A DNA stretch of 64,000 nt. Origin: Picocystis sp. L7. Its lineage: Eukaryota > Chlorophyta > Picocystophyceae > Picocystales > Picocystaceae. A program made the position numbers and the translations under genes. The notes beneath the pieces are model-generated. The model searched no databases. It worked only from the letters and a program-made list of their open reading frames with translations, and had not been told where the DNA came from. Positions 10,813 through 20,197 of this stretch are shown here, piece by piece (within the stretch, counting starts at the first letter, position 1; each line of letters begins with the position of its first letter). The DNA lies in the NCBI GenBank assembly GCA_020975725.1, contig QXJR01000013.1, positions 496,001 to 560,000 of the forward strand, in the 5' to 3' direction.

Positions 10813-11865
10813 CTATGGCAAGCGTCCCATCCAGTCTAGGCTGGCCTGGCCAGACAAGAATTCATTCAAGTCGATCCCCGACGCCACAAGAATCAGCAAT
10901 GCACTGAACACCGAACCATTCCATATGCCGTGGATCGCCATGGGGGCCGCTAAGTTCCTGCTCTTGGCATAAGTCAGGCCCAAGACTATCCCTAGAGCGA
11001 AAAGCTGAGGGGCATCGCGTGGCGTCAGATGGGCCGCGCTGAACAAAGCGGCGCTGGAAACAATCGCCCACGGAACCGGCATCCATTTGGTGAGTGTAGT
11101 CAGCACAAATCCTCTGAAGAAGATCTCCTCCGTCCAAGGGGCAAACACTGAACAGGTCAGGAGCAGTGCAGTGGAAGTTGCAGGCGTGGTGGACAACGTC
11201 TGGGCCACGACCTCGGTGGAGCCTCCGCCGGAAATCCGATCCACGCCAAATGCCGAAGCCGCTATAGCTGTGATGGCGACAGAGACCACCGCAAGTGGGA
11301 TGGCGGAGAGAGCCGTTTTGATCCATCCATCGTCCAGCTTCCAGGGCGCGAAGTTCAGCACCTTGAACAGCTCACCTCGCGTCACCAGCGACAACGCACC
11401 GACCGTACCTGCTGCCTGGCCCAATTGCGACACCAGGATGGCCAGGCTCAAAGTTTCTTCCCCGGAGATGTCTTTTCCACGCGCCATGGCCACCAGGAGC
11501 GGAGCAAATGCAGCAGAAGACACATAGGCCACCAGCCAGAGAACGGTTCCCAAGGCCAGCGTGGGACCCCCCCACGGCACGTTCCAGGACCGATCCCATC
11601 CTTCTTCTTGTGCTTCCTCTACATCCACGTCTCTCTCTCCCTTCTTTTTCAGCCACTTTGGCGTGGGAAAGGAGGAGAAGAAGGTCTTGGAGGTGTCGGT
11701 GGACCTCTGTGCTCTTGGATCCTTCTCCTTGGGCTTCGATTGCGTCCCTCGGCTGCCTCGAGAAGCACGTGTTGGCACCGCTCCATGCCTTCCTCGCCGA
11801 CGGTTGCTCTTTGGAACGGAAACGGGCGCAAGGAAGCGCGGCAAAAAGGCGAGGCGCGCCTCCAT
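10813..11865 (-). CDS. CPBP-family intramembrane metalloprotease, plastid-type
   Basis: This is a 350-aa member of the CPBP (Rce1/CAAX-protease-like, ABI) family of integral-membrane proteases. The N-terminal 60 residues are Arg/Ser-rich and poor in acids (MEARLAFLPRFLAPVSVPKS), like a chloroplast transit peptide. About six to eight hydrophobic segments follow (for example 103-125, 183-205, 262-280, 288-300). All family motifs are visible: EEIFFR (Glu246, Glu247, Arg251), FSAAH (His279), and HGIWN (His312, Asn316). An alternative upstream ATG at 11898 would begin directly against the GTTGTGA array, so the Met at 11865 seems likelier. It is divergent from the OXS3-like gene and shares the intervening array. 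Plant relatives act in plastid membranes; the substrate is unknown. Confidence 0.85.
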   Translation of the reverse strand: MEARLAFLPRFLAPVSVPKSNRRRGRHGAVPTRASRGSRGTQSKPKEKDPRAQRSTDTSKTFFSSFPTPKWLKKKGERDVDVEEAQEEGWDRSWNVPWGGPTLALGTVLWLVAYVSSAAFAPLLVAMARGKDISGEETLSLAILVSQLGQAAGTVGALSLVTRGELFKVLNFAPWKLDDGWIKTALSAIPLAVVSVAITAIAASAFGVDRISGGGSTEVVAQTLSTTPATSTALLLTCSVFAPWTEEIFFRGFVLTTLTKWMPVPWAIVSSAALFSAAHLTPRDAPQLFALGIVLGLTYAKSRNLAAPMAIHGIWNGSVFSALLILVASGIDLNEFLSGQASLDWMGRLP

Positions 11866-11899
11866 CGCCGCGGACGTGCGCTTCGAGGGACCGCGCACA

Positions 11900-12336
11900 G
11901 TTGTGAACCTGACGGGGAATCACAGTTGTGACACTACGTGGTCCGTCCCGGGACAGGAACCTGTGGGGGGTGCTCCCAGTTGTGAATCGAGGGGGAAATA
12001 TGGGTTGTGAAATCGAGTCGGGCTTTCGGCCTCCCGGTCGGCATCCGTCGCGTCCGATTCGTTGTGAAGTGTATGGGGATTGACGGTTGTGAACTCTCGT
12101 GCGAGGAGGACCGTGCCTTCCGTATCCCGAAAGGAATCCTTTGTTGTGACGTCGACCGCAATCGACAGTTGTGACGCCCCATCCGATGCCACGTCTTTCG
12201 GTTCGATCCAACCCCTTCGCCCACCCGCACGGTTGTGACCCTTATCCCCACCCTCCGTGCCACACAGTTGTGATCCCCACCCCGGTGCCACACGGTTGTG
12301 ACGTCACTCGCGTGGCTCAGGATTTGACAGTTGTGA
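11900..12336. promoter_or_regulatory. twelve-copy GTTGTGA array in a divergent promoter
   Basis: GTTGTGA occurs on the plus strand at 11900, 11925, 11979, 12004, 12061, 12086, 12143, 12168, 12232, 12267, 12295 and 12330. The first eight form four pairs exactly 25 bp apart, with a period of 79, 82 and 82 bp. The last four form two pairs 35 bp apart with a 63-bp period. Most copies (nine of twelve) read CNGTTG, which matches the Myb core CNGTTR. In the first three units a GGGGAAT/GGGGAAA/GGGGATT string is kept about 14 bp after the first box; the fourth unit has GCAAT there. The rest has diverged. It lies between the CPBP and OXS3-like genes. Confidence 0.75.
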
Positions 12337-12658
12337 CGCAGGGGTCCGGGTGTCTGGGTCCCAGGCGCCGACACGTCGGACACACACTTTTTCAAGGCGC
12401 AAAGCACGCCATTGCACCTCCAACGACGCGCTTCTTCGACCGTCGAAGGGACACGAGACGAAGCAGAAGAAGCCCTGCTTGCCACCTGGCCGACGAAGGT
12501 GAAAGGGGATCCGAGAAACCGACCATCCGAGGCCGAAGAAACGGCCAACGCGTGCGTTTGACAAGTCGCCATCGCTGCCAACGTTCGTGTGGACGTCCGT
12601 GTGGTGAAGAGCTCGACCGGACCAACGGAATTCGTGCTGTTGGGAAGGAAAAGAGCGC

Positions 12659-13234
12659 GTGAAGGGCCTGTTGTCCTGCTGGGGTTCCAGCTCACCAAGT
12701 TGCTTGGTTGGACGAGACACGGGTCGAGGCACAGAAACAGGTGAACAAGTCCTCGTGCACATGGAACAACAGACCGCACACTTGCGAGTTCGCTGCGTCT
12801 CGGCTCCACGAGACGGAAACGCACACAGCCCGGTGACGCCGAGGGATCCTCGTCCTGGACTTTCCAAATTTTACAGGAAGGCGCGGTCCTTTGCCAGCCT
12901 CTCGGACGTTGTGGCGGGTGCCCATGGGGACTGTGCGGCAGCGGCTTTGGCCAAACCACTCAAGAGGATCCGAGAACAAGAAGAAGAGAACAATTCCCCA
13001 CTTAGCAGCAACAAACGCCCGTGCAGAACCTCCAATCAAGACAGTGTCACCGATTCCATGCACGGCTCGAAAATTTTCCCTCGCCAAGAGTCTGACGAAG
13101 CAGCGTATAGAAGAAGTATGGATGGTTTTGATCGCCTGGGCGACATGAAATTTGTAGGAATGCACCGAGCCCTGAGTGACACCTGCCTGGAGAAGAAGAT
13201 GCACACACTAGACCTGGCAACTTCTTGCGTCTGA
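12659..13234 (+). CDS. OXS3-like stress-response protein
   Basis: This is a small basic protein of 191 aa (or 157 aa from the Met at 12761). Residues about 67-103 carry GLSKFYRKARSFASLSDV, a short variable loop, LAKPLKR and further basic residues. This matches the conserved core of plant OXIDATIVE STRESS 3 proteins (G-L/I-S-K-x-Y, S-F-x-S-L-x-D-V, then a L-x-K-P motif and basic residues). OXS3 proteins are nuclear, linked to chromatin and to heavy-metal and oxidative-stress tolerance. The C-terminal part (SMDGFDRLGDMKFVGMHRALSDTCLEKK) is not known to me. There is no signal peptide. It shares the GTTGTGA array with the divergent CPBP gene, which could drive both. The call rests on a short motif. 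Confidence 0.6.
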   Translation: MKGLLSCWGSSSPSCLVGRDTGRGTETGEQVLVHMEQQTAHLRVRCVSAPRDGNAHSPVTPRDPRPGLSKFYRKARSFASLSDVVAGAHGDCAAAALAKPLKRIREQEEENNSPLSSNKRPCRTSNQDSVTDSMHGSKIFPRQESDEAAYRRSMDGFDRLGDMKFVGMHRALSDTCLEKKMHTLDLATSCV

Positions 13235-13965
13235 ACCGAGGAGTTGCCATGGGACCCGACTGGCAAATCCCGGCACCGGATGTTTTTTTTACACTTGTAC
13301 TGGACTGTAGCAATAGCATGTACCTTTGTATTCTAGAAGGAACAATAGTGCTCTGGTTTCCACGGAAATAAGGAGAGTGACTTTATGTATTGCAAGAATA
13401 TAAGTACTTTCTACGACTGTTTTGCTTGAAGATCCCCGAATTACCATTGTAGAATGAGGCACCCATTCCTCCATGCGCAATCCCAAGACTGCAACGCCGG
13501 GTGAGAGATGTCTGTGTCTGCAGGTTCCTGGCCCGCCTCTCGCAGCACCCGTATCATCATGGAGAGGTCGATTGTAACTTGTGTCGGACGACGTGGCCCT
13601 TGACCAAGTTCAAAGTTCTCTCGTGCAGGATGTTCTCCAATCATCTGGCGCTGTTGAAAGAATTTCGAGGCGAGCGGTCAAACATCTGACGTGTACCAGC
13701 ATGGATGGTCCCGTCGATGCTCTCTGACTAAGGTCGTGTCCATTGCCTTCTGAGCGTGGGTAGGAATTTCATGGAGCTTCTTCCAGCCGTTCCCTGGCTC
13801 CCAGGCTCCATTGGAACATCCATCCTCCCCTTTCCCCGCAAGTTGAACACACCCAGAAAATGGACCCTGTCCATGTGGATCCTGGCCCTCCCTCGTGTTA
13901 ACCTTTCATGTCTGCCTCGTTTTTCCTCGAATGAACCTCCCGGATCCGAACCCCCCACCTTCGGG
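13235..13965. other. 3' flank and intergenic
   Basis: This includes the T-rich 3' flank of the OXS3-like gene (a T8 run near 13282) and then featureless sequence. No gene was recognised. Confidence 0.5.
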
Positions 13966-13966
13966 A

Positions 13967-14046
13967 TTAAGTCCAGGTTAAGCGATTCGGGGGGGACGCC
14001 CCACTGGGGTCGATCCGACCCCGGCAAGTATTAACCTCGTGTTAAT
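13967..14046. promoter_or_regulatory. two TTAA-box pairs at 11-bp spacing
   Basis: TTAA-containing boxes lie at 13967 and 13978 (GATTAAG, GGTTAAG) and at 14031 and 14042 (TTAACC, GTTAAT). Both pairs are 11 bp apart. They lie about 220-300 bp upstream of the long coiled-coil gene. A further GTTAAC lies near 13898. Confidence 0.5.
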
Positions 14047-14263
14047 CGATGGGCCCAGGACCAGGGCCTGGCAGGTGGGATCCGATGACGTCCGGATTTG
14101 GCGGGAAAACCCCGTCCTGGTTCAGCTGGTGGGTGCTGGAAGTTCTCCTCCATTTGCTGGTCGAATTGTGGCAACGTGATTCGTGTCCTTTCATACCGAA
14201 CCAAGGACGTGGTCAGAAGCCAACTGAAGGAGGAACCACGGGTACAAGGGAGCAAACAGGATC

Positions 14264-17200
14264 ATGAGGCTGCTAGGACGCAGGGACAACCGTCCAGGAA
14301 AGACAGCTTCCCTCCATGGTGGAGCTGCAGGGACAGGGGAAGACAAGGAGAACTTGGATGCGGCCTACTCTAAGAGTGTCCAGAAGCTGTCCAAGTCAGA
14401 ACTGCGACAACAGTGCACCAAGGATCACTTGGAGATCGTGCGGTGGAAGGAACGTCTTCGAGCAACAGAAGGAGAGCGGGACAGCTTGCAGGAAAAGCTT
14501 GGGGTTCAAGCGACGAGGATTGAGAAACTGGAAGCAGAGACCGATTCTCTAAGGACTGAGCTAGATCAGGAAAGAGAATGTGCTGCAGCACTGAGAGAGA
14601 GAGAGGAGCGCGCCCGCGAGGATAGGAACCAGGCAGAAGCTAGGGCTGAAAAGATGAGAACAGACCTGGTGCTGGACTCCGAAAATCGCATCAAACAAAT
14701 CAAACAGCAGTGTGAAGGGGCTATCAGTCACTTGAAGACGGAGCACGAGCAGGAGTTGCAAGGTGTGTACGCAGATCTTTCGGAACTGGCTAACACTTTG
14801 ACTGCCCTCAAAGAAGAGAATGCCGCTCAACAATCTTGGGATGCACAGTCAGAAGTGCAGGAGCAGGAGCCTGCAGAGATCACGGTGCAGAGAGGCCTGC
14901 AAGAATTTCTCGACGACGTAGCTGTGCGTGATCAGGACATCACCTTCCTCTTCAGTGAAATGCAGTCTCTGAAGGATGAGATAAAAAAGCTAGGAAAAGA
15001 GATGGAAGCGAAGGAGGCTCAAGCTGCGAAAGAAATCGCAGCAGCCAACCGAAAAACTCAGAAAGCTCAGGCAGACTTGGAATGGGAGGAAGAAGAGCTG
15101 CACCGCATGCAAAAGGTTTTGATGTCTTTGGAAGCAAAGCTGGATGAGCAGAATTGGCACGCACACCTGCAGGCTGAGAAGCATGCGTCGGAGATTCAAA
15201 ATTACTCACAGCTGCTGCACCAAAAGGAGGCGCATTGCACTGAGTTGGAAGTACAGGTTAAAAGGCAGGAAGCTAAACTGGTCGATGCAGATACAAGCAT
15301 GAAGGAGCAGGAAATTAGAATCGAGGAACTCACCAAGGTCATCAGTGAACAAAGCGTTGCTGTGGAAGAAACCCATTCGGAGTTGGAATCGGTTAGATGC
15401 GCAGCTGTCAAACATTCAAGTGAGGTAAAGGAGCTGTCCAATGAGTTGCTGGCAGCAAGGCGAGAGCTTTCGAGCCTTCAGCAGGAGCACAATCTCCAGA
15501 CTGGCAAATTAAGAAATGCTGAGGAACAATCGCATGTCCAACTCAAATGCCTTCAGGAACAACTGGCAAAGCTCTCCGAAAAGTTGGCAAAGCAGCAAGT
15601 AGAAATAGAAAAGTCAATGGTGAAGACAGCGACAAAGTATGAGCAAGGCCAGAGGCATTTAGAGTTAGAGGTGAAAGACCTGAAGTCGATAGTTGCCGAG
15701 AGGAACGACAAAGTGAACTTCCTTTCCAATACAAACAAGCAGCTGGAAGAACGGTTAGAAAAAATGAAGACACAGTACATGTCGCAGATCATTGCGATCA
15801 ATGAATCCATCACCGCCTGTGATAGCCTGGTCCTCAAATCCATCCCATTGGTCGAAGTGCAAAGTATCATAACAGGATACGAGGCGAATGTCAGCTTGAT
15901 ATCGTACGAAAACGCGAACCTTGAAGCCCATGTCCAGCGCCTTTGTGACCAAGTCACTTCACAGTCCCATCAGCTGATGCAATCAAGCCAGCAGAACATT
16001 GCATGCTTTGCGACCTTGCAAGAAGAAAACAGGCAGCTTGAGGCACATGGCCGCAGCCAACAGGCGTACATACAGGCGCTTTGGTCGGAGAAAGAACAAC
16101 TGGGCTTTCAGGTCCGCAAGCTTGAAGGCCTTCTATCGGGCGCCAAGCTGGAGAGGGATAAATTCAAATCGGCCAGTGAAGCTGCGCAGGCATCGGCCAT
16201 GGGCAGAATCAAGAAGTATGAAGGGAAGATATGTGAGCTTGAGTGTAGAATCAGAGAATTAGAAGACGAGAAATCAGATGCTGAGGCTCAGTGGTCGACA
16301 GAATCAAGCTCGCTCAAAGAAAAGCTAGATACGCTGAGGAAGGGCAAAGAAGAGCTGGAGCAGAAGCAAGACCAAGCGGCTGCAGAGATCAAGCGTCTTC
16401 AAAGCAATCTTGAAGAATCTAGGGAAGCCACGATTTCATCCAAGGCAAAAAGTGAAGAACTCTGCCTGCAGCTCCAACATCAGCAGCGGCTATTGGAGAC
16501 CAGTCAAGCCGAGACAGCCAACCTGATCAAGCAATTGGAAGCAAAGAAACATGAAATTCATGGTCTGTGGCAGGAAAACAAGATGGCCAAGGAATGTTCC
16601 AGTCAGCTCCATGCGTCACTCAAGACCTCGCAGCATGAAGAGTGCGTGTTGCGGGACCATGCTGCAGAGTTGGAGCTCAAACTGCAAGCTGCATGGCAAG
16701 AGAGGGACGCGGCTGAAGCCGCACTTGCGCATGCTGGTGGCTGCAGTGATTTTGAGGAAGCCGAAGAGTCCAACGCTTTGTTTCGGTCTCTTCAGTGCAG
16801 GGAGGAGATCGCAAGTGGGAGAGTCAGAGAGTTGGAGGAGCAAGTTGCTGAGCTGGTGCAGGAATGTTCGCTGCAACAAAGACATATCAAAGAGCTGGGA
16901 GGCCAATATGACGAGGCCTTTCAGTTGTGTGCGAAACAGAATTTATCCTTTGTGCAGGGCGTAAATTGCTTGTCAAACATGCTCAAAATGAAATTTGCTG
17001 ATATGGAACTGGCAGTGCAGCGAAGTGATACGATCTTGTCAGAGAAGTTACAGGAAGCACAAAAAATGCGAAGAATCATCGCAGATCTACAGCACAAACT
17101 GGAGGATAGAGACACCAAGATAGCTCACCTTGCTGAAAGCAAAGATGCTAGTGACAGGAAGGCAGAAGAACTTCGACAATCTCTACAGGTGTTGGAAGAG

Positions 17201-17332
17201 ACACAAGAACTGCTCCACATGGCAGTGCGACAGACAGAGGAGAATGAGCTCGAGTTTCAAAAGTTGAAAAGAACTTTGGAAGAGTCCCACCTGGCTGATC
17301 CATGTTCATCAGAATCAGATGAAGACAGCTAG
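14264..17332 (+). CDS. long coiled-coil protein
   Basis: This is a 1022-aa intronless protein. From about residue 40 to the end it is heptad-rich helix (Glu, Lys, Leu, Gln, Ala, Ser), with a few weaker breaks such as the hydrophobic-polar stretch around 505-560 (SQIIAINESITACDSLVLKSIPLVEVQ). The N-terminus is short and basic (MRLLGRRDNRPGK) and is followed by KSVQKLSKSELRQQCTKDHLEIVRWKERL, which is more specific than generic coil and might be a family signature. There is no motor, kinase, GRIP or membrane segment, and it ends in an acidic Ser-rich tail (SSESDEDS). By architecture it resembles centrosome or basal-body, golgin or flagellar scaffold proteins, but I cannot assign one. The ATG is the first in the frame after the GTTAA-type promoter boxes. 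Confidence 0.85.
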   Translation: MRLLGRRDNRPGKTASLHGGAAGTGEDKENLDAAYSKSVQKLSKSELRQQCTKDHLEIVRWKERLRATEGERDSLQEKLGVQATRIEKLEAETDSLRTELDQERECAAALREREERAREDRNQAEARAEKMRTDLVLDSENRIKQIKQQCEGAISHLKTEHEQELQGVYADLSELANTLTALKEENAAQQSWDAQSEVQEQEPAEITVQRGLQEFLDDVAVRDQDITFLFSEMQSLKDEIKKLGKEMEAKEAQAAKEIAAANRKTQKAQADLEWEEEELHRMQKVLMSLEAKLDEQNWHAHLQAEKHASEIQNYSQLLHQKEAHCTELEVQVKRQEAKLVDADTSMKEQEIRIEELTKVISEQSVAVEETHSELESVRCAAVKHSSEVKELSNELLAARRELSSLQQEHNLQTGKLRNAEEQSHVQLKCLQEQLAKLSEKLAKQQVEIEKSMVKTATKYEQGQRHLELEVKDLKSIVAERNDKVNFLSNTNKQLEERLEKMKTQYMSQIIAINESITACDSLVLKSIPLVEVQSIITGYEANVSLISYENANLEAHVQRLCDQVTSQSHQLMQSSQQNIACFATLQEENRQLEAHGRSQQAYIQALWSEKEQLGFQVRKLEGLLSGAKLERDKFKSASEAAQASAMGRIKKYEGKICELECRIRELEDEKSDAEAQWSTESSSLKEKLDTLRKGKEELEQKQDQAAAEIKRLQSNLEESREATISSKAKSEELCLQLQHQQRLLETSQAETANLIKQLEAKKHEIHGLWQENKMAKECSSQLHASLKTSQHEECVLRDHAAELELKLQAAWQERDAAEAALAHAGGCSDFEEAEESNALFRSLQCREEIASGRVRELEEQVAELVQECSLQQRHIKELGGQYDEAFQLCAKQNLSFVQGVNCLSNMLKMKFADMELAVQRSDTILSEKLQEAQKMRRIIADLQHKLEDRDTKIAHLAESKDASDRKAEELRQSLQVLEETQELLHMAVRQTEENELEFQKLKRTLEESHLADPCSSESDEDS

Positions 17333-18428
17333 TGTGGTTGGCTGCTTCACGTAAAGAGTTGCAGATTCACCAGACGATTTCTTTTGCCCCTCAGCAGATA
17401 GTTTAATCGTTCGTAGCAGCAGATCGGGAGTAACGATTACGAGTTTGGTGGTGGGAATCAAAGTCGTGCATTTTTATATGGCAGCAGAAAGTAGGCTTGC
17501 AGTGGGGTTGCACCTGTGTCTATTGTTGATCCGAAGGATATGGCGACATAAAAAGCTTAGGACTCTACACCCACACAGTCCTCCAGGATCATTGGAAACA
17601 TCAGTGGTCAGATCTCGTGACCATTAATGCTTCATTCCAGATAAAAACACCACAAACCCTCTTCGATTCCGCAGTCGCAGCAGCTACTGTCCTTCAGGCA
17701 CCACTGAGCGGGGATTCAGGTGTCCAGCATGCCAAGTGCAGCAGCTTTGGGAAAGGGGGGATGGCGATGTGGGGCCAGCCCGAACACGGTTTGTTTGCAA
17801 CGAGGATTTGGAAGGGAGCATACAACGGACCTGCTTTGCAAAGGTTGGGTTGGCGTTGTGAATGCTAGCGATCGATCGCAGATGAACAGTCTGTGAGTGC
17901 TGAAGTCATTGTAGTGTGAGGTCCTTCGTACTACTTCACCTGCGGGTGCACTCGGAGTTCTGGAATTCAAATGCCACCAGTCCTGAACATGGAACCGCAG
18001 CATCCGACGATTGGGTTCGATTCTATCGCCAGGGTTGCTTGCTTGCGTTGTGCGACCATCGTGCCATCCCATCCTGTGCGGCTCGTGGCGCGTCCACGCG
18101 CGTGGAGAACCCATGCGCCCTGTTCCCCCATCGATCTCCAGGATGGGACACCTACATGAGCTGATCATCCACGTCCAAGGATGCCTTCTTCGAGCCTTTG
18201 CATCGCTTCTTCTGCTCCACTTCCCCAACACCATCCCATCTGGCTGTTCCATGCTGCCCCAAGCACGCCCCGACCCCCCCCCCCCCCCCCATGGGAGAAT
18301 AAACTCCCGGGGCCTCGGGGTGCCATCCGTTTTCCTTTTCTCTGTCGATTTTGTCTTCCATTTTTTTTATTTTTGCATGAGCTGGAGACGTGCGTGCACG
18401 AAGCTGGAGCAGCTCACACGTGCGCCAC
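17333..18428. other. intergenic, with C17 run
   Basis: This is the 3' flank of the coiled-coil gene, then the promoter and leader of the CDC26-TTM3 unit. A run of 17 C lies at 18274-18290 and a T8 run near 18362. No gene was recognised. Confidence 0.5.
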
Positions 18429-18694
18429 ATGCTCCGAAGGCCGCCCACGAGGCTGGAGCTCAAGCCAGAAGATCGACAGGAGGTGTGTGAAGGAAGACAG
18501 GTGCGATGCGACGGGGACGGGAGGAAGGGTGGCTGACGGATGGAGAAACCTTGAGAATGCAGTACGAAGACATCAAACGAAGGAAGGAAGAAGAAGAAGA
18601 ACAAGCTGGGAAGCAAGGAAAAGCTGGCATTTCCCTAGGAGAACTGGACAAGCTGAAGGAATCCGTGCAGGAGCGCATCGGGCTCAAGAAATGA
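18429..18694 (+). CDS. CDC26: APC/C subunit CDC26 (two exons)
   Basis: CDC26 is a small subunit that stabilises the TPR protein APC6/CDC16 in the anaphase-promoting complex. Exon 1 (18429-18482) encodes the hallmark N-terminus MLRRPPTRLELKPEDRQE; metazoan and plant CDC26 begin MLRRxPTRxEL. A GT-AG intron of 80 bp (18483-18562) follows in phase 0. Exon 2 (18563-18694) gives YEDIKRRKEEEEEQ and ends with the conserved-looking VQERIGLKK. The product is 61 aa, a usual size for the family. The stop codon TGA overlaps the ATG of the next gene in the string ATGA. The same CDC26-TTM3 order on one transcript is known from Arabidopsis and other plants, so both the call and the transcript structure are well supported. 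The splice sites are inferred from sequence. Confidence 0.9.
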
Positions 18695-19308
18695 GCGCCT
18701 CCAACCCCGAGATGGAGGTGGAGATCAAGCTGAGGTTGCCGGACAAACAAGCCCATGATCGCGTGGCCAAATTGCTCCAAAATGGCATGAAGAACGTCTA
18801 CAGGCAAGAGAACTTCTTCTTCGATGGAAGTCAACAGGAGCTTGGACAGCGCTTCCACGTCCTGCGGGCACGCTTCTACAATGAAACCGAAAAGTGCATC
18901 CTTACCTTGAAAGGAAAGGCCATCATCGAAAACGGGATCGGAAGGGCCACCGAATTGGAGCATGCCATCGATCCTGCGTTGGGAAGGAAAATCGTGGACA
19001 ATCCGAACGCCATGCTCAGACTGGAGGGACGAGTGGTGCAGGCGGTGCGAGACAAGTTCGCTCCCGAGGGACTGGTCTGTCTAGGAGGCTTTCGCAACGT
19101 GCGGCAGGAATTCGCATGGGAGGGACAAATCATTGAGTTGGATGAAACCCAGTACGATTGGGGTACCTTGTACGAATTGGAATGTGAAACGTACCAACCG
19201 GAGGAAGTGAAAGAGAAACTTGAGGATTTGCTCCGAAGCAATGGCATTTCATACGAGTATTCGTCCGTATCCAAATTTGCAAACTTCGTGAACAAGTCTT
19301 TGGAGTAA
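18691..19308 (+). CDS. TTM3: triphosphate tunnel metalloenzyme 3 (CYTH domain)
   Basis: This is a 205-aa CYTH/TTM protein. Plant TTM3 hydrolyses inorganic tripolyphosphate with a divalent metal inside a beta-barrel tunnel. The family motif ExExK is at Glu9, Glu11 and Lys13 (EVEIKLRL). Barrel strands with charged alternating residues follow: FHVLRARFY, CILTLKGK, RATELEHAI, IIELDETQYDWGTLYELECE (the acidic metal-binding strand), and the C-terminal YSSVSKFANFVNK. It is a complete single domain with no targeting peptide. The ATG overlaps the CDC26 stop by 4 nt, so translation presumably needs leaky scanning or reinitiation on a shared mRNA. No promoter of its own is apparent. Confidence 0.92.
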   Translation: MSASNPEMEVEIKLRLPDKQAHDRVAKLLQNGMKNVYRQENFFFDGSQQELGQRFHVLRARFYNETEKCILTLKGKAIIENGIGRATELEHAIDPALGRKIVDNPNAMLRLEGRVVQAVRDKFAPEGLVCLGGFRNVRQEFAWEGQIIELDETQYDWGTLYELECETYQPEEVKEKLEDLLRSNGISYEYSSVSKFANFVNKSLE

Positions 19309-19342
19309 CAAGCTTGCTTCGAAAGGGGGCTGGGAGGCTCTT

Positions 19343-19962
19343 TCATTTGCCGCAAACTCCCTGCTTTCTGTGCACCTCGTGAGAAAGCGCAGCCCTCACC
19401 CCGTCGTTGTCAACGTACTTGGACTTGCTGCGCAAGACTTGTTCCGAAACGAAATGGGTCATGCTTTTTTTTCTTGAGCTATCAGGAGCTTGAAGCTGAG
19501 TTTGTAACACAATCTGCGTTTGGTGGGAGCTGGACGGGGGCGGATGCGGGATGAAAAGAGGAGTGAGCGGGTGAACTGCGTGTGCGTTTTCGACAGAAGT
19601 GTAAGGAGTTCATTTGACGTTGCGGGCTGTACTCACCTTCCAATCTCTCGGGACGATTTGCGGCGGTTGTCGTTTGTCATGGTGAGCATGCTGCGGGGAC
19701 GATTGCGTGGGGCCCATGCATGATAAGGTGTCAGACTTTTTCTTCCGTTGGCGTGTGCTGGCGGAAGACTGGCCAGCACCTGCATTTGGAACGTCTGATT
19801 CGTGGTCTGCATCTGTCCAGCCGTGCCCTTTTTCTTCTTTTTCTTCTCGGGTTGTGCAGTTGCATCGAAAGGCTTGGCAAGTAGTTCACCGCGCACCTCC
19901 ACCAGTTCCTGGCAGGACGTGTTACGCCTGGGCTTGTCGGTGTCCTTTTGCTTGGTCCTCAT
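19343..19962 (-). CDS. unknown basic protein, two exons
   Basis: Exon 1 (19962-19637) ends with a strong donor GGAAG|GTGAGTA. A 158-bp intron (19479-19636) follows, then exon 2 (19478-19343) after the acceptor CTGATAG. The joined frame stays open for 153 aa. It is Lys/Arg-rich and hydrophilic: SCQELVEVRGELLAKPFD, a lysine run (EKKKKKK), PRSMLTMTNDNRRKSS, then HFVSEQVLRSKSKYVDNDGVR and ALSHEVHRKQGVCGK to the stop. The second half is the most protein-like part. I do not recognise the family. The frame is open upstream to an ATG at 20085 (194 aa), which lies only 24 bp from phased GT(T/G)AAC boxes, so the start is uncertain. The gene converges with TTM3; the stops are 35 bp apart. Confidence 0.6.
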
Positions 19963-20108
19963 CCCTCCAGTTCCAATGTTTCCTCGAAAGGGTGTCCACC
20001 AGTGCCAAGGTTCCTCGTGTGCGTGTTTCCCTTCGTCTGCCGTGCAGCCTTTCACTTGTCCCAATTCTGCACATGTCATGCACATGCACCGACCCTGCCC
20101 AGGGTCGG

Positions 20109-20197
20109 GTTAACTCGCAGTTAATATCCCCAGCCCGGTTTCCAACCCGCTGCTGAGAGGAAGGAAGGAGTTAACTTTTGGTGAACATGGGGTGAAC
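20109..20197. promoter_or_regulatory. GT(T/G)AAC boxes phased at 11 bp
   Basis: GTTAAC at 20109 and GTTAAT at 20120 are 11 bp apart. GTTAAC at 20170, GTGAAC at 20181 and GTGAAC at 20192 are again 11 bp apart each. They lie upstream of the minus-strand gene that ends at 19343. Confidence 0.6.
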
